64,000 bases of DNA from Actinoplanes sp. L3-i22 (lineage in GTDB: Bacteria > Actinomycetota > Actinomycetes > Mycobacteriales > Micromonosporaceae): positions 1,293,501 to 1,357,500 of the forward strand of contig NZ_AP024745.1 of the NCBI RefSeq assembly GCF_019704555.1. Reading direction: 5' to 3'. The notes under the pieces were generated by a model. The model was not told the origin of the DNA. It saw nothing but the letters and a program-made list of their open reading frames with translations, and did not search any database. The position numbers were made by a program, and so were the translations under genes. Below are positions 62,780 through 64,000 of the stretch, one piece after another (the stretch's first letter is position 1; each line of letters opens with the position of its first letter).

Positions 62780-63574
62780 ATGCGCGTCGCCGTTTGCCAG
62801 CTGAACTCGCGGGAAGACCGCGCCCATAATCTTGCCGTCGCGAGGTCGTTGCTCGAGCGCGCCGCCGCAGGCGGCGCCGAGCTGGCGGTGCTCCCGGAGT
62901 ACGTGGACTTTCTCGGTCGCGCGGCGGACGCCCCCAAGCCGGAGGCGATCGACGGCGAGTTCGCCGCGTTCTTCGCCACGGCGGCGCGCGAGCTCGGGCT
63001 CTGGGTGCACGCCGGCTCGTTCCACGAGATCGGCCCCGACGAGGATCGGACCTTCAACACCACGCTGCTCTTCCGGCCGGACGGTTCGCTTGCGGCGAGC
63101 TATCGCAAGATTCATCTGTACGACGTGGAGATCGCCGGCCGGGTCTCGTACCAGGAGTCGCGCACCGTCGCGCCGGGGGAGCGGACCGTCGTCGCCGAGG
63201 TCGACGGGGTGCCGACCGGGCTGAGCATCTGTTACGACCTGCGCTTTCCGGAGTTGTACCGGCAGCTCGCGATCGCCGGCGCGAAGATCCTCGTGGTGCC
63301 CGCGGCGTTCATGCTGCACACCGGGCGGGACCACTGGGAGGTGCTGCTCCGCGCCCGGGCGATCGAGAACCAGTGCTTCGTCCTGGCCGCCGGTCAGATC
63401 GGCGATCACGAGCCGGGGCGGACGTGCTTCGGGCGGAGCATGATCATCGACCCGTGGGGGACGGTGCTCGCGCAGGCCCCGGACACCGAGAGCGTGGTGC
63501 TCGCCGACCTGGATCTGGGCCGGCTGGAGACGATCCGTGCGGAACTACCGAGCCTGGCGAATCGGCGTCTCTGA
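62780..63574 (+). CDS. carbon-nitrogen hydrolase (nitrilase superfamily, Nit-type)
   Basis: 264 residues. The catalytic Glu in AVLPEYVDF, Lys in SYRKIHLYDVE and Cys in LSICYDLRFPELY are all present. The last is the Nit1/Nit2/YafV-like signature, so it probably acts as an omega-amidase or repairs deaminated glutathione-like compounds; mycothiol-related substrates are conceivable. ATG 62780 begins the family's MRVAVCQL start. Confidence 0.9.
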   Translation: MRVAVCQLNSREDRAHNLAVARSLLERAAAGGAELAVLPEYVDFLGRAADAPKPEAIDGEFAAFFATAARELGLWVHAGSFHEIGPDEDRTFNTTLLFRPDGSLAASYRKIHLYDVEIAGRVSYQESRTVAPGERTVVAEVDGVPTGLSICYDLRFPELYRQLAIAGAKILVVPAAFMLHTGRDHWEVLLRARAIENQCFVLAAGQIGDHEPGRTCFGRSMIIDPWGTVLAQAPDTESVVLADLDLGRLETIRAELPSLANRRL

Positions 63575-63591
63575 CCGAGATGTATCCGGCG

Positions 63592-63807
63592 TCACAGACT
63601 CTGGATCAGGTAGCTGACGACCGCCAGCCCGACGACCGCGGAGCCGACCAGCAGGAGGGCGCCGCCCATCCGGGTCGGGCCGCGCATGAGCAGCTTCCGC
63701 GCCGAGACGACGACGGTCACCAGCACAAGTACGCCGATCACCAGCTGCCAGAGCGGAACCAGCAGCCCGAGGAAGGCGTCGACCGCCAGCGTCTCGGATG
63801 CGTTCAT
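63592..63807 (-). CDS. small two-helix membrane protein
   Basis: 71 residues. Two membrane helices, about 12-35 (FLGLLVPLWQLVIGVLVLVT) and about 48-68 (GGALLLVGSAVVGLAVVSYL), are joined by a basic loop RKLLMRGPTR. Unknown function. ATG 63807. Convergent to the hydrolase gene. Confidence 0.65.
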   Translation of the reverse strand: MNASETLAVDAFLGLLVPLWQLVIGVLVLVTVVVSARKLLMRGPTRMGGALLLVGSAVVGLAVVSYLIQSL

Positions 63808-64000
63808 GAGGCCACTCTGTCACGGTTTTCTGTCCCCGTGTGCCACCGCGCCGCCGGTGACGTGCACGGTCGTCGATTTGCGGTTCGGGCGGGCGGTCAA
63901 GTAATTTCTTCTCTGCCCACGGGAAACCGGTACGGACGGCCACGAAAGTGACAATCCGGATCGCGCCTTCGAGGGCCGCTGGAGCGAGCTACGCTTGAGT
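63808..64000. other. window edge, no gene seen
   Basis: 193 bases upstream of the small membrane protein. GC is lower around 63900. I see no gene; promoters for the membrane protein and for a gene beyond the window are likely. Confidence 0.4.

Overview
The window is about 70% GC chromosomal DNA of a filamentous actinomycete. Mycothiol-linked proteins, a clpP1-clpP2-clpX cluster next to tig, EttA, an AtzH-like protein and a pSAM2-type integrative element all fit Micromonosporaceae (Actinoplanes or a relative). The assignment is inferred from gene content, not from a marker gene.

Left part (1-36.5 kb). A class A penicillin-binding protein stands divergent to a corrinoid/siroheme trio (CobC-like aminotransferase, cobT, CysG-type fusion). 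Next come otsA, ettA with a thioesterase, a secreted propeller protein, a truncated haemoglobin, an MFS exporter, an MscS channel, an HNH nuclease, a class F-like sortase paired with a small surface protein, pepN, an Rv2466c-like thioredoxin-fold protein, DUF1015, an esterase, rpiA and an Eis-type acetyltransferase. At 29.9-33.9 kb a minus-strand set (GntR regulator, biuret hydrolase homologue, second cysteine hydrolase, NCS2 permease, AtzH-like protein) looks like a biuret/ureide-nitrogen operon. An ArsR-AHSA1 pair with a clear operator follows.

36.3-40.6 kb. A tRNA-like element with perfect acceptor, D and T arms but no normal anticodon arm lies just before a tightly overlapping operon: ankyrin-repeat protein, MoxR AAA+ ATPase, and an HExxH plus VWA protein. 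I regard it as a candidate RNA-linked MoxR-VWA system.

41.1-56.9 kb. An actinomycete integrative and conjugative element (AICE) of about 15.8 kb sits in the 3' end of tRNA-Gly(TCC), flanked by 43-bp att repeats inside roughly 100-bp homologous segments. Its backbone is KorSA-like GntR, Pra-like activator, FtsK-type Tra, SpdB-like protein, RepSA-like initiator, Xis and integrase, with an IS5-family insertion in the middle. It carries a Nudix/XRE module and a distinctly lower-GC three-gene cargo operon (42.3-45.6 kb). In that operon a small protein and a degenerate P-loop protein share an NSTFFQVG motif resembling RHIM-like amyloid signalling motifs; I propose it as an undescribed defence or signalling system.

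Right part (56.9-64 kb). tRNA-Gly, tRNA-Pro, tig, clpP1-clpP2, clpX, a GNAT gene probably starting at CTG, a repeat-rich intergenic stretch, a nitrilase-superfamily hydrolase and a small membrane protein.
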